Positions 1-7,125 of a stretch of DNA of 64,000 nt are shown in pieces. Both the position numbers and the translations under genes were made by a program. Position 1 is the first letter of the stretch; the number at the start of each line of letters is the position of its first letter. Under the pieces are notes generated by a model. That model was given only the letters and a program-made list of their open reading frames with translations. It did no database searches and had not been told where the DNA came from. Origin of the DNA: CAYMPH01 sp964529415 (lineage in GTDB: Bacteria > Spirochaetota > UBA4802 > UBA5550); NCBI GenBank assembly GCA_964529415.1, contig CAZGWD010000009.1, positions 124,001 through 188,000 on the forward strand. Reading direction: 5' to 3'.

Positions 1-40
1 AATACTATCATTAAATAATTATTTAAAAACAGGATAAAAT

Positions 41-1126
41 ATGATTTTTTTTAGAAAAACTATTATATACATAATTTTAATTTTTTCTGTTAGTTCTGTT
101 AGTTCTGTTTTCGGACAAAATTCTAATCAGATTCGAACATTGTTTATTGGTATTATTCCAGTGAATGGCGCTTATATGGAAGCTGTAAATATTAATAATC
201 TTTTCCGGGAGAGACTCGGGAAAATAAACGGGCTTAAATTAGTACAACCGAATGAAATGAAAGATGTTGATGATAAAGCAAAAAAATGTTTTACCCGTGA
301 ATGTGCTGTGACTCTCGGAAATGAAACAGGCTCAAACAGGGTAATTTATGGAACCATAAACAGACAAAAAAAAGAAATGACCAATCAAATCGGATCTGAG
401 GGTGAAAAAAAATATCTACTTCAATTGCAGAAGAATGAATATTTTATTCTAACGCTTCATCTGGTTGATATTCCGAAATCAGAAAATCTGGCTTCATTTA
501 ATAAAGTAACATATGGAAATTTCAACAAGGATGTTGATGAAATTGTTGATAAAATACAAGAATATTATAAAATTACTGCTAAGGAAATTAAAGAGCCAGA
601 AAAAATAATAATAGATGAAAAAGTTAAAAAGAATATTGTTGAATTCAGTTTATCGGTAAACTTCAATTATATTTTACCTTTGGATAGATTTTCAATTACA
701 AGTTATTCCGGCTTTGGTCTGGGAATTCAATTTTCAATGCATAATTTACTTTTTAGAAATTCATTTCTTTCAATCGATACAAATTTTGCGTATATGCTGA
801 CCAATATAACCAATATTGAGTATTATTTTTTATCACAGGCTTCTTTATTGCTTGGGTATTCATTTCATCTTGCTTTATGGCTGGATATAACTCCTTCCAT
901 AGGAGGAGGATATATGTTTCATTTTATATCAGGAACTAAAGATCAGTCTCAGGTAAAAAGCCTTGAAATGTATCCGGATCCGGAAATAAAAATTCAGATT
1001 GAATTCGGGTTTATTGCAGGTAAGAAACTTATAATTTCACTGGTAACGGGTTATAATATATTTTTTGAAACAACCGGGGTCGGGCAGAATCTGTATATTA
1101 ATGCCGGTGTTCGTTTTAGATTGTAA
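41..1126 (+). CDS. secreted protein with FlgO/CsgG-like N-domain and C-terminal outer-membrane beta-barrel
   Basis: 361 residues. Residues 1-26 form a Sec signal peptide (basic start, long hydrophobic run, cleavage near FGQ). Residues about 30-175 look like the soluble alpha/beta domain found in FlgO, CsgG and TolB-N type envelope proteins, with a KCFTREC Cys pair and a VIYGTI strand. From about residue 200 the chain alternates hydrophobic and aromatic residues in short strands and ends in a beta-signal-like FRL, as expected for a barrel inserted in the outer membrane. The function is not known. The fusion of an envelope-assembly type domain to a barrel is inferred from sequence pattern only. 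It probably stands alone or is last in a unit beginning before the window; the next gene has its own possible promoter. Confidence 0.6.
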   Translation: MIFFRKTIIYIILIFSVSSVSSVFGQNSNQIRTLFIGIIPVNGAYMEAVNINNLFRERLGKINGLKLVQPNEMKDVDDKAKKCFTRECAVTLGNETGSNRVIYGTINRQKKEMTNQIGSEGEKKYLLQLQKNEYFILTLHLVDIPKSENLASFNKVTYGNFNKDVDEIVDKIQEYYKITAKEIKEPEKIIIDEKVKKNIVEFSLSVNFNYILPLDRFSITSYSGFGLGIQFSMHNLLFRNSFLSIDTNFAYMLTNITNIEYYFLSQASLLLGYSFHLALWLDITPSIGGGYMFHFISGTKDQSQVKSLEMYPDPEIKIQIEFGFIAGKKLIISLVTGYNIFFETTGVGQNLYINAGVRFRL

Positions 1127-1161
1127 AAATAATTGATTCAACTATATTTTTAGCAATATTA

Positions 1162-1189
1162 TTGACATAATATAATACTAATTTATTGA
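1162..1189 (+). promoter_or_regulatory. possible sigma70-type promoter for the 1239 gene
   Basis: TTGACA at 1162-1167 and TATTGA at 1184-1189, spaced 16 bases, lie about 50 bases before the start codon at 1239. The -35 is perfect; the -10 is weak. A TATAAT word sits at 1171-1176 but without a fitting -35. Confidence 0.4.
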
Positions 1190-1238
1190 TGCTCTTATAA
1201 ATAGTAAAAAAGCTATATAAAAAGTGGAGGATTTTTTA

Positions 1239-1817
1239 ATGAAACGTATTATTTTTAGTATATGTATTGTAATGACTCTTTTTTTAATGTCACCTTTAAT
1301 GGCAGCAGAAAAACCTGTTAATGACAAAGGAGTATTTACACTGCAATTAGGTGCTGGTCTTGGGCCTAACACGATAACATGGGGTGCATATTCTGCGACC
1401 TACACCAGTCAGGGGTATTACGTAATACCGCCGGTTATTATCAGCGGTAATTTTGGAATTATTGATCTGGTATCTGCAGGTTTTCTTTTGGGATATGAAG
1501 GATGGGGCGTTAACAATTCAATTATCAAATATTCTATAAATTATTTTAAGATAGGAGTAAGATCAGATTTTCATTTTAACCGCTGGATAAAAGTTAAGAG
1601 ACTTGATATTTATGCAGGTGTAGTTTTTGGTGTTAATATTATTAATGAAACCGGTACTCTTATTTCCTTTATACCTCCTTACAATGCTACAACAGCAGGC
1701 TTTTTATGGAATGTTCAGGCCGGCGCAAGATATTATGTTGCCGAGAATTTCGGATTCTGGGGTGAAGTCGGTTACGGATACAGTATTGTTTCTGCCGGAA
1801 TAATTTTTAAATTTTAA
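1239..1817 (+). CDS. outer-membrane beta-barrel protein, small
   Basis: 192 residues. The start is the ATG at 1239, because GGAGG at 1226-1230 lies 8 bases upstream; an in-frame GTG at 1224 would overlap that ribosome site. Residues 1-23 are a signal peptide ending at MAAEK. The rest is made of Gly- and Tyr-rich amphipathic strands (LQLGAGLG, YFKIGVRSDF, WGEVGYGYSIV) and ends in IIFKF, a typical terminal Phe beta-signal. This pattern matches 8-strand outer-membrane barrels. No ligand or enzyme motif is visible. Confidence 0.65.
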   Translation: MKRIIFSICIVMTLFLMSPLMAAEKPVNDKGVFTLQLGAGLGPNTITWGAYSATYTSQGYYVIPPVIISGNFGIIDLVSAGFLLGYEGWGVNNSIIKYSINYFKIGVRSDFHFNRWIKVKRLDIYAGVVFGVNIINETGTLISFIPPYNATTAGFLWNVQAGARYYVAENFGFWGEVGYGYSIVSAGIIFKF

Positions 1818-1853
1818 CTTTAGAAGTTTACGATAATTTTAGTACACTTTTTT

Positions 1854-1955
1854 GTGTAAGAAAAGGGGATATGGAGATGGTAGAGATAGGGAGATAAAGA
1901 TATTTTTTAAAATCTCCCCGATCTCTTAATATCCCCATGTCGCCACATCTTACAC
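1854..1955. repeat. long imperfect intergenic palindrome (about 100 bases)
   Basis: Four pairs of segments fold back on each other in order: GTGTAAGA 1854-1861 with TCTTACAC 1948-1955, GGGGATAT 1865-1872 with ATATCCCC 1929-1936, AGAGAT 1882-1887 with ATCTCT 1921-1926, and GGGAGAT 1889-1895 with ATCTCCC 1912-1918. That is 29 paired bases around a 16-base loop. It lies between convergent genes. It could act as a two-way terminator or be a small mobile repeat; there is no T-run directly after the base of the stem. Confidence 0.7.
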
Positions 1956-2027
1956 ATTTCTTAACTTAATTCAATTTCCGGGGGATACTTGATCAACGTT
2001 TTCCATTCATCCAGAAATAATCCAATC

Positions 2028-3053
2028 TCATAAAATCTTTACAGCTTTTTCCAGATCAGCATATTCATTATTGTACCATTCAATAGTTGAATCAAGAGCT
2101 TCATTAAAGGTGTATTTCGGAATATGGTTGATTAGATTTTTAGCTTTATCATATTTAAAGCATATATCCTGAGAAGGTATGAGAATTCTGTATTTTGAAA
2201 TAATCGGATCTTTTTGAGGATTGATAAATTTTACAACAGGTTCATAAACTGATGCAAATATTTTTACAACCCACAGGGGTGCGTTAATTTTCGGATACGA
2301 AACATTGAATTTGTCGCAAACTATTTCTGTAAATTCTTTCCAGGTTAAATAATAATCGCTGATCACAAACTTTTCTCCATTCACAACCGAAGACTCAGCC
2401 CTGGCTATATTCACTATGCTGTCTGCAAGGCTTTCAACATGAACAAAACCATGTCTTGCGTTTCCTCCGTTGATATAGGCGAATCTTTTTGCTTTTATTG
2501 AAGTAAGCAGTTTAGCAGATACGAGCCTGTCGTCTGATCCGAATATTGTCCATGCAGGACGAACAATTACAGTTTCAATTTTTCCGGATTTTGAAAGATC
2601 ATGCAGATATTTTTCGCACTTTGCTTTTGATCTTGAATAAGCAGTGTCCGGATCAACGGGAGTTTCTTCATCTGCATCATTAAAACCGTTGTTTTTTGAA
2701 AGACCGTGAACCGAGAGTGAAGATAAAAAAACTATTCTTTTTACGCCTGCCTCAATAGCAGCGCTGCAGAGATTTACAGTACCTTCGTAATTTGTCGGAT
2801 GATATTTCTCGTCAGGTCCTGTGTCGCCAAGTATTGCAGCAAGATGTATGATTGTGTCAATGCCTGAAACTGCTTTATGAAGCATGGAAATGTCTGTAAT
2901 GTCTGCATATATTTTTTCAATATTAAGATCCTGTAATGATGATTCATCAGAACCTTTTAAAATCAACCCTCTTACGGAATCACCATTATCTAAAAAAGCT
3001 TTTGCAGCTTTTGGCCCTATAAATCCATTGATGCCTGAAATTAATATATTCAA
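2028..3053 (-). CDS. NAD-dependent epimerase/dehydratase (extended SDR)
   Basis: 341 residues. The N-terminus carries the Rossmann motif GINGFIG, followed by HLAAILGD, SSLSVHG and the catalytic YSRSK (YxxxK), the hallmarks of extended short-chain dehydrogenases that act on nucleotide sugars or steroid/terpenoid-like alcohols. Family length is typical. Its start ATG overlaps the stop of the CPBP gene (3050-3053), so the two are translationally coupled; a second SDR begins the same minus-strand operon. The substrate is unknown. The order SDR, membrane protease, SDR suggests work on a membrane-linked or lipid-like substrate, which is inference. Confidence 0.8.
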   Translation of the reverse strand: MNILISGINGFIGPKAAKAFLDNGDSVRGLILKGSDESSLQDLNIEKIYADITDISMLHKAVSGIDTIIHLAAILGDTGPDEKYHPTNYEGTVNLCSAAIEAGVKRIVFLSSLSVHGLSKNNGFNDADEETPVDPDTAYSRSKAKCEKYLHDLSKSGKIETVIVRPAWTIFGSDDRLVSAKLLTSIKAKRFAYINGGNARHGFVHVESLADSIVNIARAESSVVNGEKFVISDYYLTWKEFTEIVCDKFNVSYPKINAPLWVVKIFASVYEPVVKFINPQKDPIISKYRILIPSQDICFKYDKAKNLINHIPKYTFNEALDSTIEWYNNEYADLEKAVKIL

Positions 3054-3802
3054 TTATATCCGCCTTTTATTATACTGTTGATGTTGTTTACGATGCCAAA
3101 AATATAGTGCATGATTAAAACCGGATAAATTGACCGGCCTTTGAGGTTTATGTAGCCCCATAATATGCTGATAAATCCGGCGAGGACAATTTCAGATTCC
3201 GGTTTACCTGCGTGAATGGCCAGAATCAGCACAGTTGATAATGCTGTTATAGCTGCAGTAATTTTTATATCAGGCATTATATTTTTTTCAAATGAATCCC
3301 TGTCCTGAATCCCGAAGAGAAGATATCCTCTGAATATAAATTCAAATCCTATATAATAAAACAAATAAAAAAACGAATCAACAAGTATCAGATTTATATT
3401 TTTTGCACTTAGCTTTGAAAGCGGATATTCATTCAATAGAGCAGGGTCGTTGCTGAATACAAAAGTAAATGGAGCGATAATCAATCCGGCTATAAGCCAC
3501 TTTATATTCCAGGAAAAATTTCCCTTTGAAATTCCATATTTTTTTAAATCATCTTTAAATAAATATTTAATAATTATAAATGGAAAAGAAAATAAAAAAA
3601 TGAAAGACGCCAGGTATTGCCAGATATATTGAAAATAATCCCTGTTTTCAAGCAGGGGAAAAAAATAATTAAATACAACGAGTCTTTTTTCTGTTGCAGA
3701 TATTCTTTCAAACCAGAGCCCGAGAAAATAATATAAACCGCAGAGAAATATTGTTGTGGCTATTATGATTATTCTTTTCTGATTATGCGTGAACTGTTTC
3801 AT
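3050..3802 (-). CDS. CPBP-family (CAAX protease-like) membrane protein
   Basis: 250 residues with about 7-8 membrane segments. Motif 1 is FEFIFRG: the usual EExxxRG has Phe in place of the first Glu. Motif 2 is the His of IHAGKPESE, in the HxGKPxxE form seen in a subgroup of CPBP proteins; motif 3 is the His of LIMHYIFG, without the usual Asn four residues later. The fold assignment rests on these spaced motifs and the hydrophobic profile. CPBP members are intramembrane glutamic peptidases or protein-interaction partners; with these changes activity is uncertain. It starts directly after the stop of the upstream SDR gene and overlaps the downstream one by four bases. Confidence 0.7.
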   Translation of the reverse strand: MKQFTHNQKRIIIIATTIFLCGLYYFLGLWFERISATEKRLVVFNYFFPLLENRDYFQYIWQYLASFIFLFSFPFIIIKYLFKDDLKKYGISKGNFSWNIKWLIAGLIIAPFTFVFSNDPALLNEYPLSKLSAKNINLILVDSFFYLFYYIGFEFIFRGYLLFGIQDRDSFEKNIMPDIKITAAITALSTVLILAIHAGKPESEIVLAGFISILWGYINLKGRSIYPVLIMHYIFGIVNNINSIIKGGYN

Positions 3803-4810
3803 CTACAGCCACCCGTTTTTTACATACCAGTTCGCTGCTATTTTAAATACAGCGTCTGGATCGTGCGACGGCTTGAAATTTATCTCAGATTTTATTTTAT
3901 CATTTGTTACAAGAAATGATTCAGCTACAGATTCTCTTACTCTTTCAATATTAATAAATGGAATTTCTTTAAATCTGAACAGTCTTGCTGTGTATTCTGA
4001 TAAATGCCCGTATGCTTTGATTAAAAATGGAGGGAAAATCAGAGGTATGATTATTCTTCTTTTTCCAGGAAGGTGCTCCATGATTTTCAAATACATTTCC
4101 TTCATGGAAATTTTTCCATCTGCTGCTACAAAATATTTTTTATGAATGGATTTTTTATTATTCATGGACAGATAGACCGCCTCGCACACATCGTAAGCGC
4201 TTACAACTGAATAGTATCTTGGTTTGCCTGTGATGCAGAAAATCATTCCGCTTGCAGCCATTTTAAACATCTTGAAAGTAATTTTATCTCCAGGGCCGAA
4301 AACAGAAACCGGCCTGAGGATTGTCCATGGAATGTCCATTTGGGTTGATATAAAATTTTCAGCTTCGAGTTTTGATTTACCGTAATTTGTAATAGGGTTT
4401 GCAGGGTCATCCTCGCATAATTCGCAATTTAAACTGCTTGGTCCGCATGCAGCCTGTGATGATATAAAAATAAACTGCTTTAATTTTTTTGCTGATTGCC
4501 TTGCTGAACTAATAAGATTTTCAGTTACGTGAAGATTTGCTTGAAGTATTTCCTCATATGTGAAACCTCTTAAAACTGCAGCAAGGTGAATGATGATATC
4601 AGCGTCACGAAGGGAATTGTTTAATGAATTCATGTCTGAATAATCAGTTTCAATGAGTTTGTAGGATTCTTTTTTTTTGTTTATTGCCTCAATAATTGAT
4701 ATGTCGGCATTTTTTCTTACCAGACAGTATGGTATTATTTTTTTTGCATTAAAATAATTAATAAGATTAGAGCCGATAAATCCATTTGCGCCTGTTATAA
4801 TTATTTTCAT
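3803..4810 (-). CDS. NAD-dependent epimerase/dehydratase (extended SDR)
   Basis: 335 residues, first gene of the three-gene minus-strand operon. It has GANGFIG at the N-terminus, IHLAAVLRG, SSQAACGPS, the catalytic YGKSK, and PVSVFGPGD after it, all standard for the extended SDR / NAD(P)-dependent epimerase family. It is related to but clearly different from the SDR at 2028-3053, so the pair may catalyse successive steps. No residue lets me name a substrate. Confidence 0.8.
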   Translation of the reverse strand: MKIIITGANGFIGSNLINYFNAKKIIPYCLVRKNADISIIEAINKKKESYKLIETDYSDMNSLNNSLRDADIIIHLAAVLRGFTYEEILQANLHVTENLISSARQSAKKLKQFIFISSQAACGPSSLNCELCEDDPANPITNYGKSKLEAENFISTQMDIPWTILRPVSVFGPGDKITFKMFKMAASGMIFCITGKPRYYSVVSAYDVCEAVYLSMNNKKSIHKKYFVAADGKISMKEMYLKIMEHLPGKRRIIIPLIFPPFLIKAYGHLSEYTARLFRFKEIPFINIERVRESVAESFLVTNDKIKSEINFKPSHDPDAVFKIAANWYVKNGWL

Positions 4811-5030
4811 CAGTGTTTCCAGTTAATGTTTTATTTATGCTTGCAGTTTTATTTTTTAAAATTAATTAATTCCGTAAAAGATTAACCTGATGTCATTTCG
4901 ATTGCAAGTGCGAGTTATATCTTGACAAATTAGTTTATACTTTAAAAAACATTAAATATATTTATAATAAAAAAATCAATGAATTTTCTTTTTTTAAAAA
5001 AGAAATTAACATCCCTTTTGGAAAAATATA

Positions 5031-5633
5031 ATGAGAAAAATGTTTTTATTAGTATTTTTATTTATTTCGATGAACATCGTTCAGGCTGAAAATAATGAGA
5101 TAAAATCTATCGATAAAGGCGATATTATTACAAATATCATCAGGGATGGAGAACAGCGGGAAGTCAGGGCTGAGTTGATTATTGATGCACCCGTAAAACT
5201 TGTCTGGGATATGATAAATGATTATGATCACCAGGCTGATTATATGCCTCAGGTTATTGAAAGCAGTGTTTTGAAAAGTGAAGCAAATAAAAAATGGGTA
5301 AAAATTAAAATCAAAATTCTGTTTTTTAAAATAGGAATTACAACTGTTCATACTTTCGGCGAGAAAAAATTTTATTATAACTGGGCTCTCGTAGAAGGAC
5401 CATTTGATGTAAACAGCGGAAGCTGGCATCTTGAGCCTTATGGCGATAATAAAACCAGAGTGAATTACAGAGCTGTTGTAATACATAAATTAATGCATGA
5501 CTGGATCATGGCTGATATAGTTAAAAAAAGCCTGCCTGAAATGTTCGATACATTCAGAAAAAGGGCTGATTATTTAAAGAAACAGGGTCAAATTACATCT
5601 AAGGAATTTAATAAACCTGCTGAAAAAAATTAA
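5031..5633 (+). CDS. exported SRPBCC/START-like lipid-binding protein
   Basis: 200 residues. A signal peptide (residues 1-19, ending at VQA) precedes one SRPBCC domain of the COQ10/polyketide-cyclase type: AELIIDAPVKLVWDMINDY is the typical first strand and helix, and the C-terminal helix carries LPEMFDTFRKRADYLKK. Such domains form a deep hydrophobic pocket. The location outside the cytoplasm, next to lipid-related genes, suggests binding of a hydrophobic ligand, which is inference. No strong ribosome site; GGA lies 11 bases before the start. Confidence 0.7.
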   Translation: MRKMFLLVFLFISMNIVQAENNEIKSIDKGDIITNIIRDGEQREVRAELIIDAPVKLVWDMINDYDHQADYMPQVIESSVLKSEANKKWVKIKIKILFFKIGITTVHTFGEKKFYYNWALVEGPFDVNSGSWHLEPYGDNKTRVNYRAVVIHKLMHDWIMADIVKKSLPEMFDTFRKRADYLKKQGQITSKEFNKPAEKN

Positions 5634-5638
5634 ATTTT

Positions 5639-6457
5639 CTAACGCATTGAATCTGAACCGATTTTTCCGTATCTCTGAAGTTTTGAAAATAAAAGTATAT
5701 GTATATTTTCTCCAGTACCATAAGGAATATAATAGTAATAGTTGTCATTTTCATTCCAGAAATATTTTTCTTTGGACTTGCCTGAAAAAACCTGTGCCAG
5801 ATAATCGCAGTCTTTTTTGCCGCATTCGTAAAATGAATTATACATTCCCGGTTTTAAAAGATCGTTTGCCTGGGTGTATGGCGTAATTTTCATAAAAGCT
5901 TTTTCGCTGTTGAAAGTTCCGGATGTTATTAATATTACAGATGGAAATTCGTGTTTAAGCTTTGATAAGAAGCTGAGAATAGTTGGTATTTCATTAAGTG
6001 ATTTTTTATCCTGGATTAAAGTTCCAATTTTCTCAATTGATTTCGGGTAGCGGGCTATAATATCATGCACCTCTCCTGTAAGCTTTTTCTGAAACGATTT
6101 TCTTGATAAATAATCCCCTGCGAAAAGAAAAACAGCAGTAAAAAAAAGTACAGCTCCAAAAATTATTGCAGATTTATAATTAACCGGGGAGGGTTCATTT
6201 TTTTCTTCAGCTGTTACGCTTTTTTCAGCAATTATGCTGAGGTTCAGTACAAGATTCAGCAGGGCTGAGCATGCTGCTAAAACCAAAGCGCCTCCGAGAA
6301 TTGATGCCATAAATCCCATGGAACCTTTGTCAAAAACATTCAGATCAAAGGTGAGAGTAAGCATTAATCCGAAAAACCAAATTATAATTCCGCCGATTGT
6401 AAGCATGATTATGGATACTGTAAGTTTTACGAGTTTGAATTTTGTCCCGTTATTCAT
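5639..6457 (-). CDS. membrane protein with periplasmic C-terminal domain, unknown function
   Basis: 272 residues. I place the start at 6457 (MNNGTKF) because AGGAG lies 7 bases upstream; a longer reading to 6559 would run into the divergent thioesterase gene. Two N-terminal membrane helices (about 10-35 and 45-75) and a third near 95-115 precede a soluble region with CGKKDC and Tyr-rich stretches that could be a sensor-like domain. I do not recognise the family. It converges with the START-like gene, with 5 bases between the stops. Confidence 0.5.
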   Translation of the reverse strand: MNNGTKFKLVKLTVSIIMLTIGGIIIWFFGLMLTLTFDLNVFDKGSMGFMASILGGALVLAACSALLNLVLNLSIIAEKSVTAEEKNEPSPVNYKSAIIFGAVLFFTAVFLFAGDYLSRKSFQKKLTGEVHDIIARYPKSIEKIGTLIQDKKSLNEIPTILSFLSKLKHEFPSVILITSGTFNSEKAFMKITPYTQANDLLKPGMYNSFYECGKKDCDYLAQVFSGKSKEKYFWNENDNYYYYIPYGTGENIHILLFSKLQRYGKIGSDSMR

Positions 6458-6552
6458 CTGTATCTCCTGTTTTTTCCTTGTAGACTTGTATGCCCAATAA
6501 TTTCTTTGTAATTGAATAAATGCAAGAAATATTATATCCAGCGGAGTTAAAA

Positions 6553-6993
6553 ATGCCAAGAATAAAACTTATAGAAAAATCAGCCTACAGCTTTTCAACA
6601 AATTGCACTGTGCGGCTTGATGATATTAATTTCGGAGGCCATGTTGATAACGCGAAAGTCGTTACTTTTTTAAATGAAGCGCGAGTAAGATATTTGAAAC
6701 ACTTCGGATCTAGCGGGTGGGATATGGGTGATGGAAATACAGGAATTATAATTGGGGATATTTCTATAAATTACAAAGCAGAAATTTTTTATGGAAATGA
6801 ACTGTCAATAGATTGTGAAATTGATGAAATTGAAGAAAAAAGCTTCAGAATGTTTTACAGGATTAGAAATAACGGAGCAACCGCAGTCCTTGCTGAATCG
6901 GGAATAGTTGGTTTGAATTTAAAAGAAAAGAAAACCGGTAAAATCCCTGATGTTTTTATTGAAAAAATAAGAATATTCCAAAAGTCTAAATAA
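6553..6993 (+). CDS. acyl-CoA thioesterase, hotdog fold (YbgC/4HBT type)
   Basis: 146 residues from the ATG at 6553, which has GGAG 8 bases upstream. CTVRLDDINFGGHVDNAKVV is the 4-hydroxybenzoyl-CoA thioesterase signature, with the catalytic Asp of D-x-N-x-x-G-H-V-D-N, followed by the long helix FLNEARVRYLKHFG. Family members hydrolyse short- or medium-chain acyl-CoA or aromatic-CoA thioesters in the cytoplasm as tetramers. The specific substrate cannot be read here. Divergent from the membrane protein gene; followed by the feo promoter region. Confidence 0.75.
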   Translation: MPRIKLIEKSAYSFSTNCTVRLDDINFGGHVDNAKVVTFLNEARVRYLKHFGSSGWDMGDGNTGIIIGDISINYKAEIFYGNELSIDCEIDEIEEKSFRMFYRIRNNGATAVLAESGIVGLNLKEKKTGKIPDVFIEKIRIFQKSK

Positions 6994-7025
6994 AATAAAA
7001 GAGCAAAAAGTGTGTTTCTTCTAAA

Positions 7026-7047
7026 AATATTAGTTGACACTAATATT
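7026..7047. promoter_or_regulatory. operator dyad in the feo promoter
   Basis: A perfect 9-base inverted repeat, AATATTAGT (7026-7034) and ACTAATATT (7039-7047), with a 4-base centre. It covers the -35 box and early spacer of the feo promoter, so a bound protein would block RNA polymerase. Candidates are Fur- or DtxR-family iron regulators; the regulator itself is not in the window. Confidence 0.6.
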
Positions 7048-7062
7048 AATTAATTGTATATT
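7034..7062 (+). promoter_or_regulatory. feoAB promoter (sigma70 type)
   Basis: TTGACA at 7034-7039, 17-base spacer, TATATT at 7057-7062. This is close to consensus and lies 64 bases upstream of the feoAB start. Confidence 0.7.
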
Positions 7063-7125
7063 GCAAAAGATGGTTTTTCGAAAAACTTTTCAGCTAATTT
7101 AATATAAGGTTAAATCGGAATTTAT

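Noticed and set aside
6458..6559. longer start of the 5639-6457 membrane protein
   Set aside because: It runs into the divergent thioesterase gene and skips the AGGAG before 6457.
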